From JAJXZJ01 sp050012855 (GTDB lineage Bacteria; Verrucomicrobiota; Verrucomicrobiia; Limisphaerales; J093): a DNA stretch of 64,000 nt. The stretch's first letter is position 1. Each line of letters begins with the position of its first letter. The notes beneath the pieces were generated by a model. That model was given only the letters and a program-made list of their open reading frames with translations. It was not told where the DNA came from and did not search any database. Shown here piece after piece: positions 9,369 through 18,716 of this stretch. Position numbers and translations under genes: made by a program. The stretch lies in contig JBEKGJ010000017.1 of assembly GCA_050012855.1 (NCBI GenBank), forward strand, positions 1 to 64,000. Reading direction: 5' to 3'.

Positions 9369-10810
9369 GCGCTGTCCTTGCGTTTGCGGAGCAGATAAAT
9401 CCGGCGGTGAGTTTCCGGCAACCCTTCCGAACGAACCACTTCGAACCATGGCTTGCACGCGGCTTCGAAGGCCGCGGTCGTCAGTGAGGCGTGCAGGTCC
9501 TCCCGTCCCCGGGCAAGGCGGCGAAACATATCGTCAGCCGGGGCGACGAACTCGATGATGAGCGCGGACGTGGTCAGTTCCGCAGCCAGGGACAGCACTT
9601 CGATCAACGGAATGCGTTCGGTCACCAGCAGGTGATGGAGCACGGCCAGCATCAGCACGCAATCGAAGCGGCCGCGGGCGCGGTCCAGAAACGATTGACA
9701 TTCTCCGCCGCGCCAGCCCAAGGCCGGGCTCGGCTGGGCCAGGTTTACCACCAGCGGCAGCACCTCGTCCGCCCGGTCACCATCTGCCCGGACCATGGCC
9801 CCAACGCACGCCGGGTCCAGGTCAATCGCCACCACCCGCGCACCCAACCCGGCGGCGGTTCGGCTGAAATGTCCCATGTTAGCGCCGACATCCAGCACCC
9901 ACTTGGGCGCCGATTCCGTGAGCGCTTCGCGGACGAAACGGTCCTTGGCAGCAAACGCGGAGTCGCTGTAGCTGTGGGTCCGCATGTAATCGCTCCAGGC
10001 CGACTCCCGTCCGGCCCGCGGCTTCAACCGGGCGAGCATCCGGTCCAGCCGGCCAAACAGCGCTTCAAGAATGAATCTTGCCTTCTCCGGATCCATCGCC
10101 CGCGGACGATAAAGCGCCGGCGTTTCCCGCCGGCCGGAGGCGGCCAGCCAGGTGGGCAGCGCAACCAGCGACAGGACGGCCGGCCTCAACCGCGTCAGCG
10201 GGTGGCACCAGCGATACACTTCCTCGGGTTCGAGTCCATCCCGCCGGCTCAGGAACACGTCACTCAACCGCGTACCCCACAGCCGGTGCGCCAGCAGGGG
10301 CAGCAGGAAGGTGCGCACGAATTGTCCATAGGGGAGCCACACGGGATCTTCCGGCGCGCGCCGCTCGAACGAAAGCAGGTCAACGAACACCGGGTGGCGG
10401 CCTGAAAAAAGCAGGTTGTGCGGGGTGGCGTCCTTCAACCCCCAACCATCGGCCAGAGCCCGCCGCGCCACGTCGAGCGTGAGGCGGGCGGCAGCCCAGA
10501 GCAGTTCCGGAGGCCATTCGTGCGGGTAACTGGCGAATGGAATCCGCTCGTGCTCGTAAAAATGGTCGGCTGTCCCTCCGCTGCAGAATTCGCTCCAACC
10601 CGGCTGCACCCCCAATTCCATCACCTCCGCCGCGCCGAGGCGCCGGGTGGCCACCAGCCATCCCCGATCCAGCATCTCGCGACCGCCGGGAGAATTGAGG
10701 AATGCCGCAAACTCCTCCCCCTTCTCCGCCACAACGCGTCGAACCACCCGACCGCCAAACACACGACAGGCCCCGTCCGGGTCCCGAAACGAGGTGGCCG
10801 GGATTCCCAT
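9365..10810 (-). CDS. SAM-dependent methyltransferase with a NoeA-like N-terminal region
   Basis: A 481-aa protein starting at the ATG at 10810. That ATG overlaps the preceding stop codon in TGATG. The C-terminal half is a class I SAM methyltransferase: WVLDVGANMGHFSRTAAGLG (motif I) and VVAIDLDP (motif II). The N-terminal half contains LKDATPHNLLFSGRHPVFVDLLSFE, which resembles the segment found in NoeA-type nodulation methyltransferases and is vaguely reminiscent of a kinase catalytic loop. It sits between a small membrane protein gene and a membrane sulfatase gene in an operon with overlapping ends, suggesting modification of a surface molecule. Function is inferred from fold and context only. 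Confidence 0.85.
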   Translation of the reverse strand: MGIPATSFRDPDGACRVFGGRVVRRVVAEKGEEFAAFLNSPGGREMLDRGWLVATRRLGAAEVMELGVQPGWSEFCSGGTADHFYEHERIPFASYPHEWPPELLWAAARLTLDVARRALADGWGLKDATPHNLLFSGRHPVFVDLLSFERRAPEDPVWLPYGQFVRTFLLPLLAHRLWGTRLSDVFLSRRDGLEPEEVYRWCHPLTRLRPAVLSLVALPTWLAASGRRETPALYRPRAMDPEKARFILEALFGRLDRMLARLKPRAGRESAWSDYMRTHSYSDSAFAAKDRFVREALTESAPKWVLDVGANMGHFSRTAAGLGARVVAIDLDPACVGAMVRADGDRADEVLPLVVNLAQPSPALGWRGGECQSFLDRARGRFDCVLMLAVLHHLLVTERIPLIEVLSLAAELTTSALIIEFVAPADDMFRRLARGREDLHASLTTAAFEAACKPWFEVVRSEGLPETHRRIYLLRKRKDSA

Positions 10811-11010
10811 CACTCTCCCTGATGACCCTTGGGTGTGATGTTCGAAGACGGGTCTTCGGACTTCCCACCGCGTCCAAACAAGCGCTGCACCCGCCGGATG
10901 ATCCACCGCCGGCTCTTGCGCACGTAGAAAACGCAGCCCACGCACGCACCAACCACCATCTGCCAAAGCAGAAGGCCGGACCCTGGATCAATGTATGCCC
11001 AACATTCCAT
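10810..11010 (-). CDS. Small membrane protein with YIDPGSG motif
   Basis: A 66-aa protein, MECWAYIDPGSGLLLWQMVV, followed by a single membrane segment (about residues 12-30) and a basic tail (YVRKSRRWIIRRVQR). The (A)Y(I/L)DPGSG signature marks a conserved small membrane protein of unknown function. Its stop codon overlaps the next start in TGATG, making it the first gene of a three-gene coupled operon with the methyltransferase and sulfatase genes. It probably anchors or assists the other two at the membrane, which is inference. Confidence 0.75.
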   Translation of the reverse strand: MECWAYIDPGSGLLLWQMVVGACVGCVFYVRKSRRWIIRRVQRLFGRGGKSEDPSSNITPKGHQGE

Positions 11011-11396
11011 CGCAGCCGTTTTCCGTCCGTTTCACCTTTTCTTCCCGTCCGTCACACACATTTCCGAATTGTAACCGCTTTGGGCCGGATGCCAAAGCGA
11101 AAGTTTTCGGTGAACGCGCCCCGGCTCCCGTCATGGAGCCCCGGGCGAGCCTGCCCCCAAGCCGCAGCTTCTCCTGAGCGAGACGGTCCAGCTTACGAAC
11201 TGGTTACAGCCGGCCAAGTCAAACGGCGAGTTCAACCCGCGCCCGAATCCAAAATGCTGGCCGTCATGGTTGGCCCCGCGCCCCGATCCGCGTCCGCCAC
11301 CGGGCCTCCCAACCTTCGCACGCCGTGTGCCAACTGGCCACGCCCAGCACTTTTTCCTTTTCCACGGCCTCTTTTTCCCGTTGCCTTTGGGGCGTC
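11011..11396. other. 386-bp intergenic region, no gene seen
   Basis: This gap separates the divergent small-membrane-protein gene and the aminotransferase gene, so it must hold both promoters. I see no convincing ORF, terminator or paired repeat. Long frames on either strand in this stretch lack homology-like features. Confidence 0.5.
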
Positions 11397-12572
11397 ATGG
11401 CTTTTGCCGCACACAATTTCATCGCCCGCAACGTCCACGCCATCCCGCGTTCCGGCATCCGTGAATTCTTCGACATCGTCCAGGGAATGCCCGACGTCAT
11501 TTCGCTGGGCGTCGGCGAACCGGACTTCGTCACCCCGTGGCATATCCGGGAGGCGGCGATCTACGCGCTGGAGCGCGGTCGCACCAGCTACACTTCGAAT
11601 CTCGGCCTGCTCAAGCTCCGGGAGGCCATCGCCGCCAGCGTGGCCCGGCATTTCGCGGTCGAATACGACCCGCGACACCAAATCCTCATCACCGTCGGCG
11701 TGAGCGAAGCCCTCGACATCGCCCTCCGGGCCGTGATCAACCCCGGCGACGAGGTCATCTACCACGAGCCGTGCTACGTCAGTTACTCGCCCAGCATCGC
11801 CCTGACCCATGGCGTGCCGGTGGCGGTTTCGTGCCGGGCCGAGGATGGCTTTGCGGTGCGCGCGGCGGCCATTGAAGCCGCCATCACCCCGCGCAGCCGC
11901 ATCCTGGTGCTCAACTTTCCGACCAACCCGACGGGGGGCACGCTGACCCGGACGGAACTCGAAGCCATCGCCGCGGTCGTCGCCCGCCACAACCTGCTCG
12001 TCATCACGGATGAGATCTACTCCGAGCTGACCTTCGAAGGGGAGCATGTCAGCATCGCCTCCCTGCCGGGCATGGCGGAGCGAACGATCTTCCTGCACGG
12101 CTTCTCGAAGGCGTACGCCATGACCGGCTTTCGCATCGGTTACGCCTGCGGTCCGGCGGAGCTGATCGAGGCGATGATGAAGATTCATCAATACTCGATG
12201 CTGTGCGCCAGCATCGTCAGCCAGGAGGCGGCCTGCGAGGCCATTCGCAACGGCGAGCCCGACACCATCGAGATGCGCGAGCATTACCGCGCCCGGCGCA
12301 ACATCATTGTCGGCGCCCTGAACGCGATGGGTCTGTCCTGCCACCGGCCGCGCGGTTCGTTCTATGCCTTCCCCTGCGTAAAAAGCACCGGGCTGACGTC
12401 GAAGGAATTTGCCGTGCGACTGCTCGAACAGGAGAAAGTGGCCTGCGTGCCCGGCAGCGCCTTCGGACCCGCGGGCGAAGGCTACCTCCGCTGCTGTTTC
12501 GCCACCGCGCTCGACCGCATCGAGATCGCAATGGAACGCATGGCGCGTTTCGTGAAGGAAGTGCGCGGCTGA
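11397..12572 (+). CDS. Class I/II pyridoxal-phosphate aminotransferase
   Basis: A 391-aa fold-type I PLP enzyme of the AspC/PatA group. The ATG at 11397 is chosen because MAFAAHNFIARNVHAIPRSG leads straight into the conserved VISLGVGEPDFVTP. The PLP lysine is Lys238 in FSKAYAMTGFRIGY, and NFPTNPTGGTL and DEIYSELTF are the cofactor-binding segments. It transfers an amino group between an amino acid and a 2-oxo acid; the pair cannot be assigned from sequence. It converges with the GH127-type gene with 8 bp between stops. Confidence 0.92.
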   Translation: MAFAAHNFIARNVHAIPRSGIREFFDIVQGMPDVISLGVGEPDFVTPWHIREAAIYALERGRTSYTSNLGLLKLREAIAASVARHFAVEYDPRHQILITVGVSEALDIALRAVINPGDEVIYHEPCYVSYSPSIALTHGVPVAVSCRAEDGFAVRAAAIEAAITPRSRILVLNFPTNPTGGTLTRTELEAIAAVVARHNLLVITDEIYSELTFEGEHVSIASLPGMAERTIFLHGFSKAYAMTGFRIGYACGPAELIEAMMKIHQYSMLCASIVSQEAACEAIRNGEPDTIEMREHYRARRNIIVGALNAMGLSCHRPRGSFYAFPCVKSTGLTSKEFAVRLLEQEKVACVPGSAFGPAGEGYLRCCFATALDRIEIAMERMARFVKEVRG

Positions 12573-12580
12573 ACCGCCGG

Positions 12581-14905
12581 TCAATTGGCGAACGCCTCCA
12601 GTTCGCCGCAGGAGGCAAAGGCCTGGTCCGGGTTGTCCCCGCTGGCCGGACGGCCGAGGACACGGATGGCCACCGCTCTAACCGGTGCCGGCAGTTTCTG
12701 GGTGAACTTCGTGCCGGGCTTCAACCCGCCGTCGCTCGTCGCGGTGGTGGCCGGGTAATCCGCGAACTCCGCCACGGTTTCCCAGGCCGCGTTTTTGTCC
12801 CGCTTGATCTGAAGCTGCGGTTTGCCACCGCGGGTGTCGAACCACCCGCCGTCGTGAAAACTCCGGCCGTGCGCGAACGCCACGCGGCTGATCGTCACCG
12901 GCGATCTCAACGCCACCGCGAACCAGTCCTCCCGGGCCGGCCGGCTGTTAAACGTGACCACGAATGTGCCCGGGTCGCCGTCGTTGATCGAACCGCCCTG
13001 GTTGCCGACGCGCGAACGGCTCTCCTGCCCGTCCAGCAGCAGTGAACTGGAGGTGGGCAACGCGGTGCCCGGCGCACGGAGCCAGACGCGGTAGAAACCG
13101 CCATCCTGGCCGGCATCCGCGAACGGCACGAATTTCGCCGTCGCGGTTCCCTGCGCGCTCCGGATGGGGGCGGTGAAGGTCAGGTTGGTCATGGTGCCGG
13201 GAAGGAGCGCGACCTGCCGCCCTTTTCCCTCGAGGGCAACGGCGCTGCCGGACGGCAGGCCTTCGTTCCGCTTCTGATCGTAAGCGAGCACGAACGGTCC
13301 CCAGGCCAGGGCCGCCTTGCCGGCGTTGCCGTGGTCGCCCACGATGAGCCGCAGGCCGACGGTGTAAGTGAGGAGCACCCGGTCTTCGTTCTTCCAGGCC
13401 CGCGCGGCCAGTTCCAGCCAGCCGTCCCGCAGCGAGGCGACTGCCGGTTTTCCGTTGAGCTGAATCTGCATGGTTCCCGCCCATTCCGGCGCGCGCAACT
13501 TGAAGGCAAAGGTCACGGGGCGCTCGACATAGAACCGGAACGTGGTGCTGCCCCGGCGCGGGAATTCACTCTGCTGGTCCACGTTCACCGTGGCGCCACT
13601 GAGCTGGACCTCGACGCGCGCCGGCTCGAAAAGGTTGGCCGCCAGACCATCAACGCCCCCGGCACGGTAGCGGAGGAATGCCGCCTGCGGGATGAGCGCG
13701 ATGCCGCGTGGTCCGCTCGAATGGCAGCAGGTGATCCCGGCATCGTAGGGCTTGGTACCCTCCATCGCCGTGTAATAGCACCAGTCCGCGCCGGCCGGGC
13801 TTTGGGCCGCCGTGAGATGGTTGTAGAACGATCGCTCGAGTTCGTTGCCAAACCGCGCTTCACCGGTAAGCCGGAGCAGTTCGAGGTTCAACTGAATCCA
13901 GGTCACCGTAACACAGGTCTCGCAGATGCTCGCGCCAACCTGGTTGGGAAGGTCATAGTCGTTGTGGAAATGCTCGCCAGCACTGGCACTGCCCGTGAGG
14001 TAAAGCCGGTGCGCGACAATGTCGGCCCACGCGTTGAGGACCGGTTCGAGCAGCGCGCGGTCGCCCGTGGCGCGTGCCAATTCACAAAGCCCGACCAGGT
14101 TGGAAAGCATTTCGTACGCCTTGCCGTTGGCCGTCTGGTCCACCCGCTTTTTGGCGAGCAGCGAGGCGATGATCCTGGGCCCGTTCGGCTCGTTCCAGGC
14201 GCTGACAAGGTACTTCGCGAAGTCGAGATAGCGTTCCTCGCCGGTGAAGCGATACAAGAGAACCATCGGCTCGAGCACACTGGTGGCCGCCATGCCCATG
14301 TGCGTCCCGGCCGACAGGATGCTCTTCTTGCCCGGACCGAAGGTGGCGATCAGCAGGTCGCCCGCCTTCCGGCAGGCCTGCAGCGCCGCCACGTCACCCG
14401 TGTATTGGTAATAGGTCAGCAGGCCGATGAGGCAGTACTTGTGCGACCACACGTCCCAATCCGCGTTTTCATACAGACCGAAGCGTTTTTCCGGGACGTA
14501 GGTGCCGAAGTAGCCGTCCGGTTCCTGGGCCTTGATCAATTCGGCGGCGGCATAGTCAAGACGCGAGCGCAACGTGGCGTCGTTCGAGTTCGCCCACGCC
14601 AGCGTCGCAGCGTGGAGCCATTTGCCGATGTGTTCGCCGATCCAGGGATGCTCGCCCGGTTTGTGCCGGTAGCCGGCGAGGAACGGCTCCAGGTCCACTT
14701 TGGCCAGGCGGTTTTCACCGTTGACCTCGATGCGCTGGCCGAGGAAACCGCCGACATAGGTGGCGGCCGGCGAGAGCACTTGGGCTGCGTCCGGCTGACG
14801 GTCCGGCGTCTTGAACGGGGTTGGTTCCGGGAACACCGCGCCGCTGAGATGGCCGGCGATCAGGAGATACATGGCCGCCAGCGGCAATACGTGGGTCGCT
14901 TTCAT
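12581..14905 (-). CDS. Secreted GH127-type glycosidase (DUF1680, beta-L-arabinofuranosidase family)
   Basis: A 774-aa exported (alpha/alpha)6-barrel protein. The start at 14905 gives a signal peptide MKATHVLPLAAMYLLIAGHL. The family's cysteine site is visible: CETCVTVTW near residue 328 and TCCHSSGPRG near residue 390, where GH127 uses Glu plus zinc-bound cysteines with one Cys as nucleophile. A beta-rich tail follows, with a discoidin-like carbohydrate-binding region in the last 150 residues. It likely removes L-arabinofuranose or a related sugar from plant or algal glycans. It is near two Gfo/Idh/MocA genes on the same strand but separated from them by 271 bp. Confidence 0.88.
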   Translation of the reverse strand: MKATHVLPLAAMYLLIAGHLSGAVFPEPTPFKTPDRQPDAAQVLSPAATYVGGFLGQRIEVNGENRLAKVDLEPFLAGYRHKPGEHPWIGEHIGKWLHAATLAWANSNDATLRSRLDYAAAELIKAQEPDGYFGTYVPEKRFGLYENADWDVWSHKYCLIGLLTYYQYTGDVAALQACRKAGDLLIATFGPGKKSILSAGTHMGMAATSVLEPMVLLYRFTGEERYLDFAKYLVSAWNEPNGPRIIASLLAKKRVDQTANGKAYEMLSNLVGLCELARATGDRALLEPVLNAWADIVAHRLYLTGSASAGEHFHNDYDLPNQVGASICETCVTVTWIQLNLELLRLTGEARFGNELERSFYNHLTAAQSPAGADWCYYTAMEGTKPYDAGITCCHSSGPRGIALIPQAAFLRYRAGGVDGLAANLFEPARVEVQLSGATVNVDQQSEFPRRGSTTFRFYVERPVTFAFKLRAPEWAGTMQIQLNGKPAVASLRDGWLELAARAWKNEDRVLLTYTVGLRLIVGDHGNAGKAALAWGPFVLAYDQKRNEGLPSGSAVALEGKGRQVALLPGTMTNLTFTAPIRSAQGTATAKFVPFADAGQDGGFYRVWLRAPGTALPTSSSLLLDGQESRSRVGNQGGSINDGDPGTFVVTFNSRPAREDWFAVALRSPVTISRVAFAHGRSFHDGGWFDTRGGKPQLQIKRDKNAAWETVAEFADYPATTATSDGGLKPGTKFTQKLPAPVRAVAIRVLGRPASGDNPDQAFASCGELEAFAN

Positions 14906-15053
14906 GGCTTCAATTTGTTGGAGTATGGCCGCACGCCACACCGTGGCCAGACCAAAAGCGCCGACCGGTGTCGCCTGCCGCGGGGCGAATTGCGAGTTCC
15001 GAGTTTCGAGCTTCGAGGGTCGAATTGGTCCGGGTTCGTGCAATTCGTGTCTC

Positions 15054-15162
15054 GGCTCGCGGGGACGCTCGCCCCACCGGTTTCAACTCTCAACTCACCA
15101 CCCTCTCAACTTTCCCGCCGGCTCGCGGGGACCTGTCTGCGTGCCGATTCGCACAGGCAGGC
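15054..15162. repeat. Pair of short direct repeats in the gap upstream of GH127
   Basis: The 13-mer GGCTCGCGGGGAC occurs at 15054-15066 and again at 15120-15132, each followed within about 30 bp by a GCCCCACCG. The 271-bp gap that holds it has no gene. It looks like two eroded units of an intergenic repeat. No function can be read from it. Confidence 0.55.
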
Positions 15163-15176
15163 GCCCCACCGACAAG

Positions 15177-16550
15177 TCACTTAGGAAGTTGCCGGCCGGC
15201 CGGCGGCTTGCGCAGGGGACGTACGATCATGAGCTGATTGGCCTCGACGTCACCGATGAACCGCTCCTTGACCGGATCCCATTTCAACGGGCGTTTCAGT
15301 TTGATGGCGAAGTTGCTGAGATGGCAGAGGATGTCGGCCTGGACCGCGTCCTCGATCGGGCAGATCGCCGGCTGCCGGCTCTTGACGCTGTCGAGGAAGT
15401 TGCGAGCGTGGTTGGAACTCTGGATCAGCCGCACGTCTTCCTTGCGGGTGAATTTCTCCTCGATCAGGTTCTCCGGCGAAGTGCGGATTTGGCTCCGGTC
15501 CACCAGCACCCAGCCGTCGGTGCCCTCGAAGGCCGTGCCATGGTCAACGATCTTCGTATATTTCTTCTCCCAGGCGGAGAGGTCGTTCATCGGCATCGCG
15601 TCGGCGCCGTTGCGTGTTCCGCGGAAGCTCATGCGCACGTCGCCGGCAAACGAGAAGTTCACGTCCCAGGCCACGGCGGTGTTGCACGCCCCGGTGGTGG
15701 GAATGACGCCCTGCCCCGACACCTCGACCGGTCCGCGCAACATCATCGCTGGATGTCCCCAGTAAGCGATGTCGAGCGGATGCACCCCCCAGCCGGCGAC
15801 GAACCCGAGCGCGTAATCGGCATTGAACCACCAGGTCTTCCAGGCGCCACCTTCGTCGTAGGCCTTCCCGAGGGTGTAGGGCTTGTTGTAAGCCGGGCCG
15901 AGCCAGAGGTCGTAGTCCAGGTCCGCGGGCGGATCTATCGGCGCCGTGGAACCGCCGGGCCGGCTGGCGGAGCACCAGCAGTTGATTTGTTTGAGCCGGC
16001 CGATGCGGCCGTTGCGCACCAGTTCGCAGGCCAGGCGGAACTGCTGTCCGGAGCGCTGCTGCGTGCCAAACTGGAAGATGCGCTCTTTCTGCCGGCACAT
16101 CTTGCGCAAGAGCTGATCCTCGTAAATATCGAGCCCCATCGGCTTCTCCAGGTAAATGTCCTTGCCGGCGTTGACCGCGCCGAGGGAGAGCGGCACGTGC
16201 CAGTGATCGGGCGTGGCGATCAAGACCGCGTCCACGTCCTTCCGGGCGAGCAGGTCCGCAAAGTCGTGGTGGGTGGCCACGGAGGTGTCCTTGTACGCGT
16301 CGTTCACCATCTTCACCGCCTCGTCGAGGTTGCGCTTGGCCACGTCGCACAACGCCACGACCCGACAGTCCGGCTGCGCCAGGAAATTGCTCATGTCGCC
16401 CCGGCCCTGCGGCCCGACGCCGATGCAACCGAGGTTGACCCGCTTGCTGGGCGCGTTTTCGCCCAACACGGAAGACGGGATGATCGTGGGAAAGGCCGCG
16501 GCGACGGCCGCCGCGGCAACGTTGGTTCGGAGGAAGTGACGACGGTTCAT
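15177..16550 (-). CDS. Tat-exported Gfo/Idh/MocA family oxidoreductase (2)
   Basis: A 457-aa protein with a twin-arginine leader, MNRRHFLRTNVAAAAVAAAF. The Rossmann motif is VNLGCIGVGPQGRGDMSNFL, followed by CRVVALCDV and YLEKPMGLD with the catalytic lysine. The C-terminal half has the family's WWFNADYALGFVAGWGVHPLDI segment, common in the exported Verrucomicrobia/Planctomycetes subgroup. It follows another paralogue on the same strand, but a strong terminator between them suggests separate transcripts. Confidence 0.92.
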   Translation of the reverse strand: MNRRHFLRTNVAAAAVAAAFPTIIPSSVLGENAPSKRVNLGCIGVGPQGRGDMSNFLAQPDCRVVALCDVAKRNLDEAVKMVNDAYKDTSVATHHDFADLLARKDVDAVLIATPDHWHVPLSLGAVNAGKDIYLEKPMGLDIYEDQLLRKMCRQKERIFQFGTQQRSGQQFRLACELVRNGRIGRLKQINCWCSASRPGGSTAPIDPPADLDYDLWLGPAYNKPYTLGKAYDEGGAWKTWWFNADYALGFVAGWGVHPLDIAYWGHPAMMLRGPVEVSGQGVIPTTGACNTAVAWDVNFSFAGDVRMSFRGTRNGADAMPMNDLSAWEKKYTKIVDHGTAFEGTDGWVLVDRSQIRTSPENLIEEKFTRKEDVRLIQSSNHARNFLDSVKSRQPAICPIEDAVQADILCHLSNFAIKLKRPLKWDPVKERFIGDVEANQLMIVRPLRKPPAGRQLPK

Positions 16551-16724
16551 GGTTTCAAAAGCGCGATCATGTTCGCAGGTTGTGTTAGTCCACTGTCATT
16601 GGCATTCCACCCCGTCCGGCCCCGGCGCCCACCGGCGCGCGCGCCTGACCGTTCGGGGTTGCGCGGAGGGTCACAAATCCACGGCGTGATGTCGAGTGCA
16701 GATCGCAGGCGGCCCGCATTTCCG

Positions 16725-16767
16725 GAAATAAAAAACGCCCGGGACCACCGGCGGCAGCCCCGGGCGT
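16725..16767 (-). terminator. Rho-independent terminator downstream of oxidoreductase 3
   Basis: Read on the minus strand, AACGCCCGGG pairs perfectly with CCCGGGCGTT across a 15-base loop and is followed by a T-rich run (TTTTTTATTT). It lies 23 bp past the stop of the 16790-18136 gene, so that gene is insulated from the next one downstream. Confidence 0.9.
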
Positions 16768-16789
16768 TGTCGTCAAAACCGGTCCTGTC

Positions 16790-18136
16790 TCAACCCACCG
16801 TCGGGACAACGGGCGGGGTGGAAAAGATGTTGTGCTCGTTTGGCAGCGGCGGCTTGAGCGTACGGACATTCTCCCACAGGAGCTTGGACGGATCGGTATA
16901 GGCCAGGTGCGGACCATAGGTGAAGTTGGAATTGAGGACCTGATCCCATTCCACGCCGGCGCCGCTGTAGGCCGCCTCGCGGCCCATGATCGCGGTGAGC
17001 GTGCTGTCGGTCACGTTCTTGGTCTCATTCAACTCGGTGTTGTTGTGAATCGCATTGATGAGATCCATGTGTTCCTGGACATACGGGTCAATATACTTCT
17101 CGCGGTAGCGGAACGGCTGCCCCCCCTTGACGGAGATGGTGCTGTTGGGATCGGACCAGCCCTTGGTGCCATGCACGGCTTCGCTGACCGAGGACCATTT
17201 GCGGGTGACTTGGCCGCAGTAGCTGGCCAGGTGAACGCCGCCGGGGTACTCGTATTCGATCGCGAAATTGTCCCAGATTTCGCCGGACTTGTTGCCCAGC
17301 ATCTGGCGGGCGCCCTGCCCCCACGCCTTGATCGGGTGGGTTTTCATGATCCAGTTGCAGACGTCCAGATTGTGGACGTGCTGTTCGCAGATGTGGTCGC
17401 CGCACAGCCAGATGTAATGGTACCAGTTCCGGATCTGCTTCTCGAGCGTCGTCGCGCCGTTGTCGCCGTGATGCCAGATGGGGTTGCCGTTGACCCAGTA
17501 GGCCCGCAACGCAACCACATCGCCGATCGCCCCGTCATGGATGCGTTTGATCGTCTCGATGTAGTCCGCCTGGTGGCGGCGTTGCGTGCCGGCCGCAACC
17601 TTCAGCCCCTTCTTCGTCGCCTCCTCGCCCGTTTCGTACATGATGCGGGCGCCCGGTCCATCCACGGCCACCGGCTTCTCCATGAAGACGTTCTTGCCGG
17701 CTTCGATGCAGCCCTTGTAAATGCCCGGCCGAAAACCGGGCGGGGTCGCGATGATGGCGTAATTCACGCCCGGCACGGCGAGCGCCATCTTGTAGGCTTG
17801 GAAGCCATCAAAACACTTGTCCACGGGCAGATTGAACGGAGCCGCCGCCCCGCGCCGCGCCTGTTCCGGGAAGACATCCGCCACGGCGACGATCTTGCCG
17901 TCCACGCCCAGATTCTTGGCCGCCTCGAGGAAATTCGCGCCCGCGCCGCCGCCGCGGCCACCCAGGCCGATGATAATCGCCCGGATGGGCTGCTTGGTCT
18001 GCGCGAGGACCGACGGGAAGTTGAGCGCCGTCGCGCCCGCCGCCGCCGCCGCCGTGGCCTTGAGGAAATGCCGGCGGGAGAGTCCCACCGTTTCACCATT
18101 CTGTTGAGGTTTCTGATCGTTCATACTTTTGTTCAT
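16790..18136 (-). CDS. Tat-exported Gfo/Idh/MocA family oxidoreductase (3)
   Basis: A 448-aa protein. A twin-arginine leader (LSRRHFLKATAAAAAGATAL) follows about 18 polar residues. The dinucleotide-binding turn is AIIIGLGGRGGGAGANF, and FMEKPVAVDGPG carries the catalytic lysine. The starts at 18136 and 18124 (the second Met) cannot be separated on ribosome-binding evidence; the longer one is given. A strong terminator follows the gene. The substrate is probably a sugar or polyol outside the cytoplasm, by family inference. Confidence 0.9.
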   Translation of the reverse strand: MNKSMNDQKPQQNGETVGLSRRHFLKATAAAAAGATALNFPSVLAQTKQPIRAIIIGLGGRGGGAGANFLEAAKNLGVDGKIVAVADVFPEQARRGAAAPFNLPVDKCFDGFQAYKMALAVPGVNYAIIATPPGFRPGIYKGCIEAGKNVFMEKPVAVDGPGARIMYETGEEATKKGLKVAAGTQRRHQADYIETIKRIHDGAIGDVVALRAYWVNGNPIWHHGDNGATTLEKQIRNWYHYIWLCGDHICEQHVHNLDVCNWIMKTHPIKAWGQGARQMLGNKSGEIWDNFAIEYEYPGGVHLASYCGQVTRKWSSVSEAVHGTKGWSDPNSTISVKGGQPFRYREKYIDPYVQEHMDLINAIHNNTELNETKNVTDSTLTAIMGREAAYSGAGVEWDQVLNSNFTYGPHLAYTDPSKLLWENVRTLKPPLPNEHNIFSTPPVVPTVG

Positions 18137-18447
18137 TGTGGATTTGCTGTTGCTGCCTGAAAAGTAAACGAATCAAGGGCGGCTCGCCTCCCGCCCGGCC
18201 GGATGCGACCCCGCCCGTAAACGGCGAACCACGCCGGCCGGGGGACCGGGGACAGCCTCATCGCGCATGATGCCAATGGTTTCATCGTCAACATCTCGTC
18301 ATCGCCCAAATCGCCGGCCAGCAAACGACCGACGACGCCAAGCAACCGGGCGAATGTGCTTGGTTTGCCACAAATGAATCCCGGCGGCAACACCGGAGAT
18401 GCTTGGGCTTGCCACCGGGCCACCGAACGACATGGGCCGAACGGTCC

Positions 18448-18603
18448 TCATTTGCGGTTCGGGAGCAGCGCCGCCCGCATCCCCGGGGCGGGCTCGCCCT
18501 TGGCCTTGTCCCAATACTTGAACCCCGATTTCCCGTCCCAGACCGCCCAGCCGACGCCCGCCGCGGCAAACTGCCGGAGCCAGGAGCGTCGGGTGTTTTG
18601 CAT
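18448..18603 (-). CDS. 51-aa ORF resembling a twin-arginine leader with a short tail
   Basis: This short frame starts MQNTRRSWLRQFAAAGVGW and ends GMRAALLPNRK. The N-terminus looks like a Tat leader (RRSWLRQF plus a hydrophobic stretch), but only about 30 residues follow it. It is divergent from the exported ADP-ribosylglycohydrolase gene. It may be a genuine small secreted peptide or the remains of a longer gene. The rest of the 580-bp gap around it shows no other feature. Confidence 0.45.
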   Translation of the reverse strand: MQNTRRSWLRQFAAAGVGWAVWDGKSGFKYWDKAKGEPAPGMRAALLPNRK

Positions 18604-18716
18604 CACGCGATTATTGCGACCCGGCCGGCGTTGTCAAACCTGCCGGCGCATCGCCGCACAGACGAATCGCGCTTGCGAGGCATTCAACGCCGTTGCAACA
18701 TCCGTTCGCTGTTTCC

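Noticed and set aside
13331..15184. A 617-aa plus-strand frame, and similar long frames at 16832-18160 and 60462-61187
   Set aside because: All are antisense to genes with strong motifs and show the Arg/Ala/Val/Gly-rich composition of shadow frames.
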